Assembly (NCBI GenBank): GCA_045538075.1
Contig: JAZSQT010000053.1
Coordinates: forward strand, 1-47,889
Direction of reading: 5' to 3'
Length of the DNA: 47,889 nucleotides
From: JAZSQT01 sp045538075
GTDB lineage: Bacteria > Chrysiogenota > Deferribacteres > Deferribacterales > Mucispirillaceae
Part shown: positions 24,511 through 34,737 of the stretch, piece after piece
Layout: each line of letters begins with the position of its first letter
Position numbering within the stretch: the stretch's first letter is position 1
The notes under the pieces: generated by a model
Databases searched by the model: none
Told to the model about the DNA's origin: nothing
Seen by the model: the letters and a program-made list of their open reading frames with translations, nothing else
Position numbers and translations under genes: made by a program

Positions 24511-26265
24511 CTAATCTTTTATACTTGGCAAAAAATCTACCATTTTTTTATTATAAGCAATAATTATATCACTTCTTCTTAATAAACCTACTAATTTCAT
24601 ACCTCTTGTTTTATGCACCACAACTGGCAAGTCGCCAACTTCTTTAATACCAAAATCATGCATAGCTTGGGCTAAAGTTTCATCTGGTGTAACAGTTATT
24701 ATGTTTTTTCTAATACCAATATCACCGGCTTTTATTTCGCTACATTCATCTTCGTTAAAAAACACAGACTTTAAATCGTTTAAAGATATAACCCCTGTAA
24801 GATAACCTCTATTATCTACTACTGGAAAATATGCGTGAGGTTTTTTTTCTATAGATGCTTTCATTTGGCAAAAAGTTGTATCTTCTTTAAAAGTAATAAT
24901 ATCTGTCAACATAATATCTTTTACTTTTACAGAGTTTAAAATATTCTGCTCAATACCATGACCTACATTAAAACCTTCACGAGTTAAAGACCACGTAAAT
25001 ATACTATCTTTTTCTAACCTATTAGATATTACATTTGCTATAATAGCACATATTATTATTGGTAAAACTATATAATAACTTTGTGTAATTTCAAATATTA
25101 AAAATACAGCAGTAATTGGAGCATGAGTAACAGCAGCAAGCATAGCACCCATACCAACTATAGTATAAGCACCAAAAGAAGTTACACTTGGAATAATAAT
25201 AGTAACTAACCAACCAAAAAAACCACCTGCTGAAGCACCAATAAATAAACTTGGAACGAATTGACCACCAGAGCCACCAGAACCTAAAGTTAATGATGTA
25301 GCCAATATTTTTAAAAATATTAAAGCAAATAAAATTATACCAGTAATTTGACCAGCTAATATTTCGTTTATTGTTCCGTAACCTACACCCATAATATTGC
25401 GAAAAAATACTGCAATAACTCCCATTAATAAGCCACCTATAGCAGGCTTTAACCAAAAAGGAACTTTCAGGTTTTTAAATATTTCAGATATTTTAAAATA
25501 ACTTCTAATAAATATTAATGCAATAATTGCTACAAATACTCCCATTAAAGCATATAAAGGCAATTCCCATATATGAATTAATAAATTTTCTGGCACAATA
25601 AATGTAACATCATGTCCATACCATGCCCTGCTAACTACTGTAGCAGTAACGGCAGATATAATTACTGGACTAAAAGTTTTTATACCAAATTCACCTAATA
25701 AAACTTCTGCTGCAAACATAGCACCAGCAATAGGAGCATTAAAAGTTGCTGCTAAGCCACCTGCAGCACCACAAGCAAGGACGGTGCTTGTTCTTGATGA
25801 AGAAAATCTAAAAAGCCTACCTATTGCTGAACCTATAGTAGCACCAATCAACACTATTGGTCCTTCTCTACCAGCAGATCCACCAGTGCCTAATGTTATA
25901 CCTGCTGTAAGCGTTTTTGTGATACCACTTGATAAAGATATTGGTTTTCTTAAAGCTGCTGCTTTTATTACTTCTGGCACACCATGAACTCTTGCAGCTT
26001 TAATATTGTGAGTTATTATACCTACTGCTAAACCACCTAATGTTGGAACGAGTATTATTTTCCACATTGCAGTTTCTTGAAGTGAGTATAACATTATTTC
26101 TGAATCTATATTAAAAAATAAGTGTTGGAAAAATTCAATTAAACTTCTAAATACGATATTACCTAAACCAGTAGCAAAACCTATTGCCATAGCAACACTA
26201 ATAGTTGCTATTTCTTCATAATCTGCAAAAAGTTTTCCTATTTTTTGTCTAAATAAATCAAGCAT
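24511..26265 (-). CDS. ClC-type chloride channel/transporter with CBS pair
   Basis: The 584-residue membrane protein has about ten or more hydrophobic segments over residues 15-430. ClC signatures are present: TGGSAGREGPIV, with the gating Glu of GREGP, and GSGGSGGQFVPSLFIG, the GxFxP filter. The first GSGIP-type motif is replaced by VHGVPEV. Two CBS domains occupy about 445-575 (VKDIMLTDIITF and the VTPDETLAQAMHDFGI region), as in regulated ClC proteins. Whether it is a channel or an H+/Cl- exchanger is not clear from this reading. Its start overlaps the end of glmU by 8 bases, showing tight translational coupling. Confidence 0.93.
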   Translation of the reverse strand: MLDLFRQKIGKLFADYEEIATISVAMAIGFATGLGNIVFRSLIEFFQHLFFNIDSEIMLYSLQETAMWKIILVPTLGGLAVGIITHNIKAARVHGVPEVIKAAALRKPISLSSGITKTLTAGITLGTGGSAGREGPIVLIGATIGSAIGRLFRFSSSRTSTVLACGAAGGLAATFNAPIAGAMFAAEVLLGEFGIKTFSPVIISAVTATVVSRAWYGHDVTFIVPENLLIHIWELPLYALMGVFVAIIALIFIRSYFKISEIFKNLKVPFWLKPAIGGLLMGVIAVFFRNIMGVGYGTINEILAGQITGIILFALIFLKILATSLTLGSGGSGGQFVPSLFIGASAGGFFGWLVTIIIPSVTSFGAYTIVGMGAMLAAVTHAPITAVFLIFEITQSYYIVLPIIICAIIANVISNRLEKDSIFTWSLTREGFNVGHGIEQNILNSVKVKDIMLTDIITFKEDTTFCQMKASIEKKPHAYFPVVDNRGYLTGVISLNDLKSVFFNEDECSEIKAGDIGIRKNIITVTPDETLAQAMHDFGIKEVGDLPVVVHKTRGMKLVGLLRRSDIIIAYNKKMVDFLPSIKD

Positions 26266-27625
26266 TTTTTTCTTTTATAGATTTGTTTCTTTCTTTAATT
26301 TCTAAGCCTAAATTTTCTTTATTTGATTGTAATGTTCTTGATATAGCAAGAGCATTTTCTGGAACATCTTTTGTAACAGTAGTTCCAGCAGCAATTATAA
26401 CATTTTTACCTATTTTCACAGGTGCAACTAATTGAACATCACTACCAACAAAAACATCATCTTCTATAATCGTATTATACTTATTATATCCATCGTAATT
26501 ACAAGTAATAGTGCCACAGCCAATATTTACATTGTTGCCTATTTGACTATCACCAAGATAAGTTAAATGGCTTGCTTTTGAATCTAAACCTAATACAGTT
26601 TTTTTAGTTTCAACAAAATTGCCTATTCTATTATTTCCTAATAATTTCGTTTCTGGTCTTAAATGAGCCATAGGTCCTACGTTAGAATTAGCACCAATAA
26701 ATGAAGTATCAATTAATGAATTATCTCTAATTTCACAATTATTTTCTATAATAGAATTTTTTATCCTACACCCAGAATAAATTTTACAATTTTCGCCAAT
26801 AGTAACATTACCTTCAATAAAAACATTTGGATAGATAATTGTATCTTTTGCTATACTAACTTTATCATCACAATAAAATGTATCTGAATCAAGGATTGAA
26901 ACACCATTTTTCATAAATTCTTTAGCCCTATTCTTCCACATAATTTTAGATGCTACTTCTAATTGCAATCTATCATTAATCCCTAAAAATTCAGTATCAT
27001 TATTGCAACAATACGCAAAAGCTCCACCTTTTACTATATCAGTAAGATAAAATTCATTTTGTGCATTATTACTATCAACATTTAATAAACGTTCTTTTAA
27101 ATCTTTTCCAACGCAAAAATAAACACCAGTATTTATTTCATTAATATTTTTCTCATTTTCATTAGCATCTTTTTCTTCTATAATTTTTATTACATCTCCA
27201 TTAGGCGAACGAACTATTCTACCATATCCAGTAGGATTATCTGTTTTTGTGCTAATAAAATTAATATTTTTTTCTGATTTTTCTATAAATTCTTTTAATG
27301 TCTCAGATTTAATGAGAGGCATATCGCCACATAAAATTAAAATTTTATCATCATCGTTTATATATTCAAGAGCTTGTTTTACTGCATCGGCAGTTCCTTT
27401 CTGCTCTTTTTGCATAGCAAACTTTATATCACTTGCTTTAGTATGCTCCATTACTTTTTCTGCACAATTACCAACAATAACTATAATTTCATCAACACCA
27501 CAATTTCTTGATGATTCTATTACGTAATCAATCATTGGCTTACCAGCAACATTAAAAAGAACTTTAGAATTTTCTGAACGCATACGAGTGCCTTTTCCAG
27601 CTGCAAGTATAACTGCTTTAAGCAT
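26258..27625 (-). CDS. glmU: Bifunctional UDP-N-acetylglucosamine pyrophosphorylase / GlcN-1-P acetyltransferase
   Basis: Makes UDP-GlcNAc for peptidoglycan and lipopolysaccharide. The start chosen is the ATG at 27625 (MLKAVILAAGKGTRM), with GAGGTGG just upstream; a GTG three codons earlier is less likely. The N-terminal uridyltransferase domain (about 1-225) has LAAGKGTRM and KPMIDYVIE. The C-terminal left-handed beta-helix (about 245-440) has hexapeptide repeats, and the acetyltransferase site is SHLTYLGD plus CNYDGYNKYNT. It shares a transcription unit with the ClC gene downstream and is separated from the M23 gene by a terminator. Confidence 0.96.
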   Translation of the reverse strand: MLKAVILAAGKGTRMRSENSKVLFNVAGKPMIDYVIESSRNCGVDEIIVIVGNCAEKVMEHTKASDIKFAMQKEQKGTADAVKQALEYINDDDKILILCGDMPLIKSETLKEFIEKSEKNINFISTKTDNPTGYGRIVRSPNGDVIKIIEEKDANENEKNINEINTGVYFCVGKDLKERLLNVDSNNAQNEFYLTDIVKGGAFAYCCNNDTEFLGINDRLQLEVASKIMWKNRAKEFMKNGVSILDSDTFYCDDKVSIAKDTIIYPNVFIEGNVTIGENCKIYSGCRIKNSIIENNCEIRDNSLIDTSFIGANSNVGPMAHLRPETKLLGNNRIGNFVETKKTVLGLDSKASHLTYLGDSQIGNNVNIGCGTITCNYDGYNKYNTIIEDDVFVGSDVQLVAPVKIGKNVIIAAGTTVTKDVPENALAISRTLQSNKENLGLEIKERNKSIKEKNA

Positions 27626-27635
27626 ACTAACCACC

Positions 27636-27679
27636 TCAAAAAAAATAATGGCGTATCAAATTTTTCAATAAGATACGCC
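27636..27679 (-). terminator. Intrinsic terminator after the M23 peptidase gene
   Basis: GGCGTATC / GATACGCC form the stem (27650-27657 and 27672-27679), followed on the minus strand by ATTA and eight T. It sits just before the glmU ribosome site, so glmU must have its own promoter or depend on read-through. Confidence 0.8.
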
Positions 27680-27704
27680 TAAAATTATCTATTAAAAATT
27701 AAAA

Positions 27705-28634
27705 TTAAAGTCCACTATTTTCTTCAATTATAAATTTTATAGGATTAACTGGGATACCATTAATCAACACTTCGTAATGGACGTGAGGACCAGTGCTACG
27801 ACCAGTGCTACCTACTTTTGCTATAACATCACCTTTATTGACTTTATCACCAACTTTAACTACATTTCTACTGTTATGACTATATCTCGTCATATACCCA
27901 TAACCATGGTCAATAGTAACGATTTTGCCGTATCCAGCTTTTTCTCCAGAATAAACTACTATACCTTTAGCCGTTGCATGAATATCTAATCCATACCTTG
28001 CAGCTATATCTAAACCCTCATGAAAAACTCTTCTTCCAGTAAAAGGAGATGAACGAAATCCAAATGGACTAGAAATCCAACCTCTAACTGGCCAAATTGT
28101 AGGAGTTGAAAGCATAATAAGGCGTTGTTCTTCAAGATAATCTACTAATTCTGATAAACTACTTTCTCTCTTTTCAAGTTCTGAACTCATAAGAAGAAGT
28201 GTATCATTTAAATTGTCAAAAAATTCTTTTTCACGTCTTTCTGATACTGCAAAATAATCCCTTAAAATATCAACTTCTTTTCCACCAATAGCTACTTGTC
28301 TAATTTCTCTATTGCTACCACTTTGCATTGCAACTAAATCTCTAACTTTAAACTCAAGCTCATCTAAAGCTGCAACTTTTTTGTTAATTTCTTCAAGACG
28401 TTCTGTATATGCCGTCATTTGTCCTTTAAGATTTGAATTATCACCAGTTTGTGAAGCAACTAAATTTTTCTCATTATAAAATTTGTATGCTAATAACCCT
28501 GATATAACACAAGCCAATATCAATAACACAAACAAAGAAGATAAAATCCATAAAGGTTTTAACGTTGTTGATAATGTAATTGATTTTCCAAACCTATCAG
28601 AATTAAAAATCATAACTGTATATTTTTTTGCCAT
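27705..28634 (-). CDS. Membrane-anchored M23 metallopeptidase
   Basis: The 309-residue protein starts at the ATG at 28634, with GGAG six bases upstream; an earlier ATG at 28646 overlaps that site. One membrane segment lies near residues 30-52 (WILSSLFVLLILACVISGLL), followed by a coiled coil (about 60-165) and an M23 LytM domain (about 190-305). The zinc ligands look complete: His and Asp in FHEGLDIA and H-x-H in GPHVHYEV. With all ligands present it is probably an active endopeptidase, or an EnvC/NlpD-like envelope factor. It lies 24 bases after proS. Confidence 0.92.
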   Translation of the reverse strand: MAKKYTVMIFNSDRFGKSITLSTTLKPLWILSSLFVLLILACVISGLLAYKFYNEKNLVASQTGDNSNLKGQMTAYTERLEEINKKVAALDELEFKVRDLVAMQSGSNREIRQVAIGGKEVDILRDYFAVSERREKEFFDNLNDTLLLMSSELEKRESSLSELVDYLEEQRLIMLSTPTIWPVRGWISSPFGFRSSPFTGRRVFHEGLDIAARYGLDIHATAKGIVVYSGEKAGYGKIVTIDHGYGYMTRYSHNSRNVVKVGDKVNKGDVIAKVGSTGRSTGPHVHYEVLINGIPVNPIKFIIEENSGL

Positions 28635-28658
28635 TTTCAACTCCATTTAAAGACAGCA

Positions 28659-30389
28659 TTAATTAACTTTATTTAATAAATCAATAGCAGTTTCAACACA
28701 TTTATCTACACTAACAGACACTGTTTCGTTAGTTTGTCTAACAGTAATTTCAACATTACCGTCGGCTAAAGATTTTTTACCGACACTAATTCTTAAAGGA
28801 TAACCAATAAGTTCAGAATCAATAAGTTTTACTCCTGCCCTTTCATTTCTATCATCAAGTAACACATCTATGTTACTATTTTTTAACGATGTATAAATTT
28901 CATTAGAAATTTTATTAACTTCATCATCATTGCTATTTAATGAAACAACTACTATTTCAAAAGGTGCAATAGCTCTTGGCCATATTATACCTTTTTCATC
29001 GTTATTCTGTTCTATAGCTGAAGCAACAGTTCTTCCAACACCAATACCATAACAACCCATAATAAAAGGAACTGCTTTGCCATTTTTATCTAACACAGTA
29101 GCATTCATTGATGATGAATACTTAGTGCCTAATTTAAATATATGCCCTACTTCTATGCCTCTTGTAATCTCGTATGTGCCACCACATTTTGCACAAGTAT
29201 CACCTACTTCTGCATTGCGAATATCTGCATACTTAACATTAAAATCCCTACTAGGATTAACGTTTTTTATATGGTAGCCATCTTTATTTGCACCAATTAC
29301 TATATTTTTTGCAAATTCCAATTCGTTATCAACGTAAACTGGCAATGGCATATTTATTGGACCAAGAGACCCAATTGGACAACCTACTGCACTAATAACT
29401 TCTTCTGGTGAAGCAAATTCAGCATTAGTGCCACATAATATATTTTTTATTTTAATTAAATTAACTTCTCTATCCCCTCTAACTACAACTGCAACTAATT
29501 TATCGGATAAATTATTATTTTCCTTAACGCCTTCAACCTTAACAATCATAGTTTTAGGAACTTTTTTAATATCAACATTTAAGAAATTTGCTACATCTAT
29601 TGCTGAATGAAGATTTGGAGTAGCGACTTCTTCTTTATCTAATAACTCTTCATCTATTTCTTTGTGATTATTTCCTACAACTGCTTTTTCAAGATTTGCA
29701 GAGTAAGAACAACTATTACAAGATATAACTTCATCTTCGCCAGTATTAGCTAACACCATAAATTCGTGAGAAAATGAGCCACCTATACTTCCACTATCAG
29801 CTTCAACTACTTTATATCTTAAACCACAACTTTCAAATATCTTACAGTATGCGTCATACATTTTTTTATAACTAACATCTGCACTATCGTTATCTATATC
29901 AAAAGAATATGCATCTTTCATAATGAACTCTCTACCACGCATTAAACCAAAACGTGGGCGAACTTCATCACGAAACTTAGTCTGAATTTGATAAAAATTA
30001 ACTGGCAACTGTTTATATGAATTAACTACTCCTTTAACAAAATCAGTAATTACTTCTTCGTGGGTAGGCCCAAGACAAAAATCTCTATCGCCTCTATCTT
30101 TAAACCTTAAAAGCTCCTTGCCATAGAAAGACCACCTGCCAGACTCAACCCATAATTCAGCAGGTTGAACTGTAGGCATAAGCATTTCAATAGCCCCAGC
30201 TTCATTCATACAATTTCTGATAATATTTTCTACTTTACGAATAACCCTTAAACCTAACGGTTGATAATTATATATACCAGCAGCAACACGTTTAATCATA
30301 CCGGCTCTTAGCATCAGCTTATGACTAACAACTTCTGCTTCTGATGGCACTTCTCGTAAAGTATTTATAAAAAAACTACTTAAACGCAT
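28659..30389 (-). CDS. proS: Prolyl-tRNA synthetase
   Basis: The 576-residue class II enzyme is of the long bacterial type. Motif 2 is around FRDEVRPRFGLMRGREFIMK and motif 3 is GCYGIGVGRTVASAIEQ. CLGPTHEEVITDFVK precedes motif 2. An INS editing domain (about 225-400, YbaK-like, containing a potential K-T-M-I-V-K segment) and a C-terminal anticodon-binding domain (about 470-570) are present. It begins the minus-strand run toward the M23 gene. Confidence 0.97.
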   Translation of the reverse strand: MRLSSFFINTLREVPSEAEVVSHKLMLRAGMIKRVAAGIYNYQPLGLRVIRKVENIIRNCMNEAGAIEMLMPTVQPAELWVESGRWSFYGKELLRFKDRGDRDFCLGPTHEEVITDFVKGVVNSYKQLPVNFYQIQTKFRDEVRPRFGLMRGREFIMKDAYSFDIDNDSADVSYKKMYDAYCKIFESCGLRYKVVEADSGSIGGSFSHEFMVLANTGEDEVISCNSCSYSANLEKAVVGNNHKEIDEELLDKEEVATPNLHSAIDVANFLNVDIKKVPKTMIVKVEGVKENNNLSDKLVAVVVRGDREVNLIKIKNILCGTNAEFASPEEVISAVGCPIGSLGPINMPLPVYVDNELEFAKNIVIGANKDGYHIKNVNPSRDFNVKYADIRNAEVGDTCAKCGGTYEITRGIEVGHIFKLGTKYSSSMNATVLDKNGKAVPFIMGCYGIGVGRTVASAIEQNNDEKGIIWPRAIAPFEIVVVSLNSNDDEVNKISNEIYTSLKNSNIDVLLDDRNERAGVKLIDSELIGYPLRISVGKKSLADGNVEITVRQTNETVSVSVDKCVETAIDLLNKVN

Positions 30390-30529
30390 TAATTTTTAAA
30401 TGCCCCATTAATCATACAAACAACATAATATCACACAAAAATATACGTGATATATTAATATTTTTTCTATCTTATTGTCAATAGTATTCTTTTTTTTTAA
30501 ATTAATCAATAGCTAATATTAAATTATAC

Positions 30530-30561
30530 AAAAAAATATCATACACTAAAAAGTGTATGAT
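30530..30561 (-). terminator. Intrinsic terminator after secF
   Basis: A 10-bp perfect stem ATCATACACT / AGTGTATGAT (30538-30547 and 30552-30561) has a 4-base loop and is followed on the minus strand by A and seven T. It ends the tgt-yajC-secD-secF unit. Confidence 0.85.
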
Positions 30562-30574
30562 ATTTTAAGATAAT

Positions 30575-31489
30575 TTAATTTTTAGATTTCTTTTTATCTA
30601 TAATTTGTCGCATATAATATACGCTTGAACTTGCTATGCCGATTGAAGAGTAAGTACCTATCAAAATACCTGCAATCATAGCTAAAGAAAATCCATAAAT
30701 TACTTCGCCACCAAAAATTAACAACGCCAGTAACGCCAATAAAGTTGATGTGGAAGTAAGGATTGTTCTTGATAAAGTTTCATTGATACTTTTATTCATT
30801 ACTTGCATAAGGGAAGTATCTGGCATTGCCTTAACATTTTCTCTAATTCTATCAAAAACAACAATTTTATCATTAAGAGAATAACCAACAACAGTTAAAA
30901 CTGACGCTAATACCGTTAAATCAAAGCTAACATTTGCAAGAATAATTATAGCAAGAGTTAATATAATATCGTGAATAAGAGCAATAATAGCTCCAATACC
31001 ATATATAAACTGAAATCGTATAGCAATATAAATAAGGATACCAATAACTGCATAAATTACTGCTAACACAGCTTTATTTTTAAGGTCCTTGCCAACTTGA
31101 GGTCCAACTTGTTCTACTCTTTCAATAGTTATATTGCCTAAATCTTTAAAGTTTTCCATTAAAGTATTTTGAATTGAATCTGCTACAACTTGTAAATCTC
31201 CAGAAGTTTGTTCTGCTTTTATGATAAAATCATTTTCATCACCAAAATTTTGGATACTTACGCCACCTGAAACAGATTCGTTTAAAGTGTTTCGCATAAC
31301 TTCAATATCTGGAGCTTTTTCAAACTTAACTTGAACTACCGTTCCTCCAGAAAAATCAACTCCATAATTAAAGCCTTTAGTAAAAATTAAAAAAAGGCTA
31401 CCAATTACTAACAAGGCAGACACTATAAAATATATTTTAGCCCTGCCGAGAAAATCAAATTTTGTTCCTTGTTTTATAATCTCAAACAT
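30575..31489 (-). CDS. secF: Protein translocase subunit SecF
   Basis: The 304-residue inner-membrane partner of SecD uses the proton gradient to help pull proteins through SecYEG. It has one N-terminal membrane segment, the periplasmic GVDFSGGTVVQVKFE motif (about 43-57), and five C-terminal membrane segments. These include the conserved VVGYSLNDKIVVFDRIREN region. It follows secD after 13 bases. Confidence 0.96.
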   Translation of the reverse strand: MFEIIKQGTKFDFLGRAKIYFIVSALLVIGSLFLIFTKGFNYGVDFSGGTVVQVKFEKAPDIEVMRNTLNESVSGGVSIQNFGDENDFIIKAEQTSGDLQVVADSIQNTLMENFKDLGNITIERVEQVGPQVGKDLKNKAVLAVIYAVIGILIYIAIRFQFIYGIGAIIALIHDIILTLAIIILANVSFDLTVLASVLTVVGYSLNDKIVVFDRIRENVKAMPDTSLMQVMNKSINETLSRTILTSTSTLLALLALLIFGGEVIYGFSLAMIAGILIGTYSSIGIASSSVYYMRQIIDKKKSKN

Positions 31490-31502
31490 TTTAATAGGCC
31501 TC

Positions 31503-33050
31503 TTATATACTCAACTTTTTAATTTTGCGACTTGTAATAAAAGTCATAAATATTGTCCGTGTTACAAATATTGCAGTAAACATAGATGCAATAAGACCAA
31601 TAGTTAATGTAACTGCAAAACCTTTAACTGGACCACTACCAAATTGAAAAAGCACAACTGCAGCAATTAATGATGTAACATTAGAATCTATAATTGCAGA
31701 AATTGCTTTTGAATAGCCTATTTCTAAAGCATTAAGAACAGACCTTCCTTGACGCAATTCTTCTCTAATTCTTTCAAAAATAAGAACATTTGCATCTACT
31801 GCCATACCTAAAGTAAGCATAACACCAGCTATACCTGGCAATGTAAGAGTTGCACCAAATTGAGCTAAAACACCTAACAATAATACGAGATTTAAAATAA
31901 GGGCAAAATTTGCAACCCAACCACTTAATCTATAGTATATACCCATAAAAAGCATAATAGCTATAAGACCTATGACACTTGCTTTAACTCCACTTTTAAT
32001 AGAATCAAGACCTAATGATGGGCCAACTGTTCTATTTTCTTGAATAGAAACTGGAGCAGGCAAGCTACCTGCCCTAAGAACGATAGCTAAATCTCTTGCT
32101 TCTTCAATAGTAAATTGACCAGTAATTTGAGCTTCACCACCAGATATTTTTTCCCTTAAATTTGGAGCAGAATATATATTATCATCAAGGACTATAGCAA
32201 GACGAGTTCCTACATTTGCACCAGTAATTTCTTCAAAAAGTTTTGCTCCAGTAGGATCAAAACTAATCCAAACGTATGGTTCATTATATTGAGGAGATAT
32301 TCTTACTTCAGCATCTACTAAATATTCGCCAGTTAAAACTGCATCTCTTTTTAAAACGTAAGGTATTGTAGAAATAACTTTTCCAGTATTTTTTTCTACC
32401 TCTTTTTGATACATAATAATATCATCAAAAGGTAGTTTTCCTTGCATTGCAAGTTCTGGATTAACTTTTTCATCTACAAGATAAAATTTTAATTGAGCAG
32501 TTTGTCCTATAAGATTAATTGCTCTATCTGGATCAGTAATACCTGGAAGTTGAACGAGTATTTGATTAGAACCTTGTTTTTGAATTAATGGTTCTGATAC
32601 ACCAAATTGGTCAATCCTATTTCTAACAACTTCTATAGATTGATCAACAGCATAAGTTCTTATTCTATCTGCTTCATTACTATCTATACCTAATGTGATA
32701 TTTAAATCATTAGAACTTGCAGTTTCTTTTAAAAATGGATAATTATCATTAATAATTTTTAATATACCATTTCTTTCTTTTGCTTCTGCAAAACCAATGC
32801 TAATTTTATCGCTACCATCTTTGCGAACAAAAGTAATTTTAACATTATTAGCAGATAATTCTTTTCTAACTTGATTAACAAGATTATCTACTCTTGCTTC
32901 TACTGCCTTATTAGTATCAACTCCTAAAACAATATGCATACCACCTTGTAAATCAAGCCCTAATTTTACACTTTCAGATATTGGATATATGGCATAAATT
33001 GCCCAACCTATAACTAATAAAGTAATTAACCAGCGAAATTTAAGGTTCAT
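31503..33050 (-). CDS. secD: Protein translocase subunit SecD
   Basis: At 515 residues it has a normal length for the bacterial protein. Residues 32-42 (LGLDLQGGMHI) are the D1 motif. The large periplasmic domain includes RNRIDQFGVSEPLIQKQGSN. The C-terminal six-helix RND-type bundle contains TLGMAVDANVLIFERIREEL, with the functional Asp of the fourth segment. It follows yajC after 3 bases and is followed by secF. It acts at the periplasmic side of SecYEG. Confidence 0.97.
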   Translation of the reverse strand: MNLKFRWLITLLVIGWAIYAIYPISESVKLGLDLQGGMHIVLGVDTNKAVEARVDNLVNQVRKELSANNVKITFVRKDGSDKISIGFAEAKERNGILKIINDNYPFLKETASSNDLNITLGIDSNEADRIRTYAVDQSIEVVRNRIDQFGVSEPLIQKQGSNQILVQLPGITDPDRAINLIGQTAQLKFYLVDEKVNPELAMQGKLPFDDIIMYQKEVEKNTGKVISTIPYVLKRDAVLTGEYLVDAEVRISPQYNEPYVWISFDPTGAKLFEEITGANVGTRLAIVLDDNIYSAPNLREKISGGEAQITGQFTIEEARDLAIVLRAGSLPAPVSIQENRTVGPSLGLDSIKSGVKASVIGLIAIMLFMGIYYRLSGWVANFALILNLVLLLGVLAQFGATLTLPGIAGVMLTLGMAVDANVLIFERIREELRQGRSVLNALEIGYSKAISAIIDSNVTSLIAAVVLFQFGSGPVKGFAVTLTIGLIASMFTAIFVTRTIFMTFITSRKIKKLSI

Positions 33051-33053
33051 TTC

Positions 33054-33404
33054 TTACTTTTTCTCCTGATTTTGATAAGATGCTTGCATTGGATCAATTT
33101 TTTGAGCAATACCACCTTTTGCCACTTTTATTTTAACGCCATTAGCAATTTCAACAGTAAAAGTGTTGCTATCATCTACAGAAGTAATTGTGCCATATAT
33201 TCCACCGTTAGTCATAACTTCATCGCCAGATTTAAGTGCATCAAGCATAGCAGCATGTTGTTTTTGACGTTTTTGTTGTGGACGTATTAATAAAAAATAA
33301 AATACAACAAAGATTAATATTAAAGGTAAAAAGCTACCTAAAGCTCCCATAGGTGCTGCAGCAGGAGTTGCGTCTTGAGCGTATGCAACAGAATTAAAAA
33401 ACAT
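33054..33404 (-). CDS. yajC: Preprotein translocase accessory subunit YajC
   Basis: The 116-residue protein has a single membrane segment (about 25-43, LPLILIFVVFYFLLIRPQQK), the highly conserved IRPQQKRQKQ exit and a cytoplasmic DEVMTNGGIYGTI domain. The N-terminus MFFNSVAYAQDATPAAAP is longer than in E. coli and somewhat signal-like. Its ATG overlaps the tgt stop codon by one base (TAATG), so translation is coupled. Confidence 0.95.
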   Translation of the reverse strand: MFFNSVAYAQDATPAAAPMGALGSFLPLILIFVVFYFLLIRPQQKRQKQHAAMLDALKSGDEVMTNGGIYGTITSVDDSNTFTVEIANGVKIKVAKGGIAQKIDPMQASYQNQEKK

Positions 33405-34516
33405 TATAAAATTCCTCCAGATTTCATTTTATCTAACATAGCCGATTTATATTCAGCAAAATTACCATTAGTTATAGCATTTCTTATATTTTTTACAAGA
33501 GAAAGATAAAAATTTATATTATGAATACTATTTAATCTTAATACTAACAATTCATTAGACTTGTATAAATGACGTAAATATCCCCTTGAAAAATTTTTAC
33601 ACGTATAACAAGAACATTCATCATCTATTGGTTCATCACTAAATTCATAATCTTTTCTTTTTATATGTAGCCTACCTTTAGATGTAAAAAGTAGCCCATT
33701 TCTTGCATTTCTTGTAGGCATTACACAATCAAACATATCTATACCTAACTCTATGCAATTTAATAAATCTTCTGGCGTTCCAACCCCCATTAGATAACGA
33801 GGCTTATCTACTGGCAAAAGTTCAGCTGTATAGCCACAAATATCATACATTTTTGAAATTTCTTCTCCAACTGCAAGCCCACCAATAGAATAACCATCAA
33901 AACCTATTGATGTAATCTGATTGACAGATTTTTTACGCATATTTTCATATATTCCACCTTGAACTATACCAAATAATGCTTGGTCTTGCCTTTTTTTTGC
34001 AATTTTTCCTCTTTCTGCCCAGCGAGCAGTTCTATCTATTGAAGTAGCAACGTAATCAATACTTGATGGATAAGGAATACACTCATCAAAACTCATAATA
34101 ATATCGGCACCAATAGATTCTTGAATTGCAATAGACGTTTCTGGATTAAGAAATATATAAGAGCCATCTAAATGAGAACGAAATTTAACACCCTCTTCAG
34201 TGATTTTATTAAGTTCTGCTAAAGAAAATACTTGGAATCCTCCAGAATCTGTTAAAGTAGGTTTATTCCACGAAGAAAAAGCAGCAAGCCCTTTAAAATG
34301 CTCTAATACCTTTACTCCTGGACGAAGATATAAATGATAAGTGTTACCTAAAATAATTTCTGCTCCACAATTATTTAAATCTTCTGGAGATAAAGATTTA
34401 ACTGAACCAACAGTGCCTACAGGCATAAATATTGGAGTATTAATACTTCCGTGAGGCGTATTTATTACACCTGCCCTTGCTTTATTATCTTGAGCAACTA
34501 CTTTAAAGGAAAACAT
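33404..34516 (-). CDS. tgt: Queuine tRNA-ribosyltransferase
   Basis: Exchanges guanine-34 for preQ1 in tRNAs with GUN anticodons. The 370-residue protein has Asp90 in TDSGGFQVFSL, the nucleophile region FDCVMPTRNARNG, SIGGLAVGE, and a zinc site C-x-C-x2-C (CSCYTC) followed by a histidine in YLRHLY. It heads the tgt-yajC-secD-secF cluster, an arrangement common in diderm bacteria. Confidence 0.97.
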   Translation of the reverse strand: MFSFKVVAQDNKARAGVINTPHGSINTPIFMPVGTVGSVKSLSPEDLNNCGAEIILGNTYHLYLRPGVKVLEHFKGLAAFSSWNKPTLTDSGGFQVFSLAELNKITEEGVKFRSHLDGSYIFLNPETSIAIQESIGADIIMSFDECIPYPSSIDYVATSIDRTARWAERGKIAKKRQDQALFGIVQGGIYENMRKKSVNQITSIGFDGYSIGGLAVGEEISKMYDICGYTAELLPVDKPRYLMGVGTPEDLLNCIELGIDMFDCVMPTRNARNGLLFTSKGRLHIKRKDYEFSDEPIDDECSCYTCKNFSRGYLRHLYKSNELLVLRLNSIHNINFYLSLVKNIRNAITNGNFAEYKSAMLDKMKSGGIL

Positions 34517-34678
34517 TATATCTTAACTCTTTTTATAATAATTTACTAAAAATATTTTTTTAACCTAAAAACATAAAAAATAAAAGTAAAATATTACACA
34601 AATGAATTTCAAAAATATCTACTCTAAATAAACCAATACAATAAATTAATTTTAAGATGAGATTTTTTATTGTAAAAC

Positions 34679-34707
34679 TTGATTTTTAAGTATATCTTGA
34701 CTATTAT
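34679..34707 (+). promoter_or_regulatory. Candidate promoter of the AAA/DUF4143 gene
   Basis: TTGATT (34679-34684), a 17-base spacer and TATTAT (34702-34707) lie 30 bases before the ATG. The rest of the 220-base divergent region (34517-34737) shows nothing recognisable. Confidence 0.4.
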
Positions 34708-34737
34708 ATAGTATAAAATTAAAAAAGTCGGGATTTT

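Noticed and set aside
25091..25456. 121-codon minus-strand frame rich in Trp, Tyr, Cys and Ser
   Set aside because: It lies fully inside the ClC channel gene in another frame. Its odd composition is typical of a shifted reading of hydrophobic codons, and it has no ribosome site.
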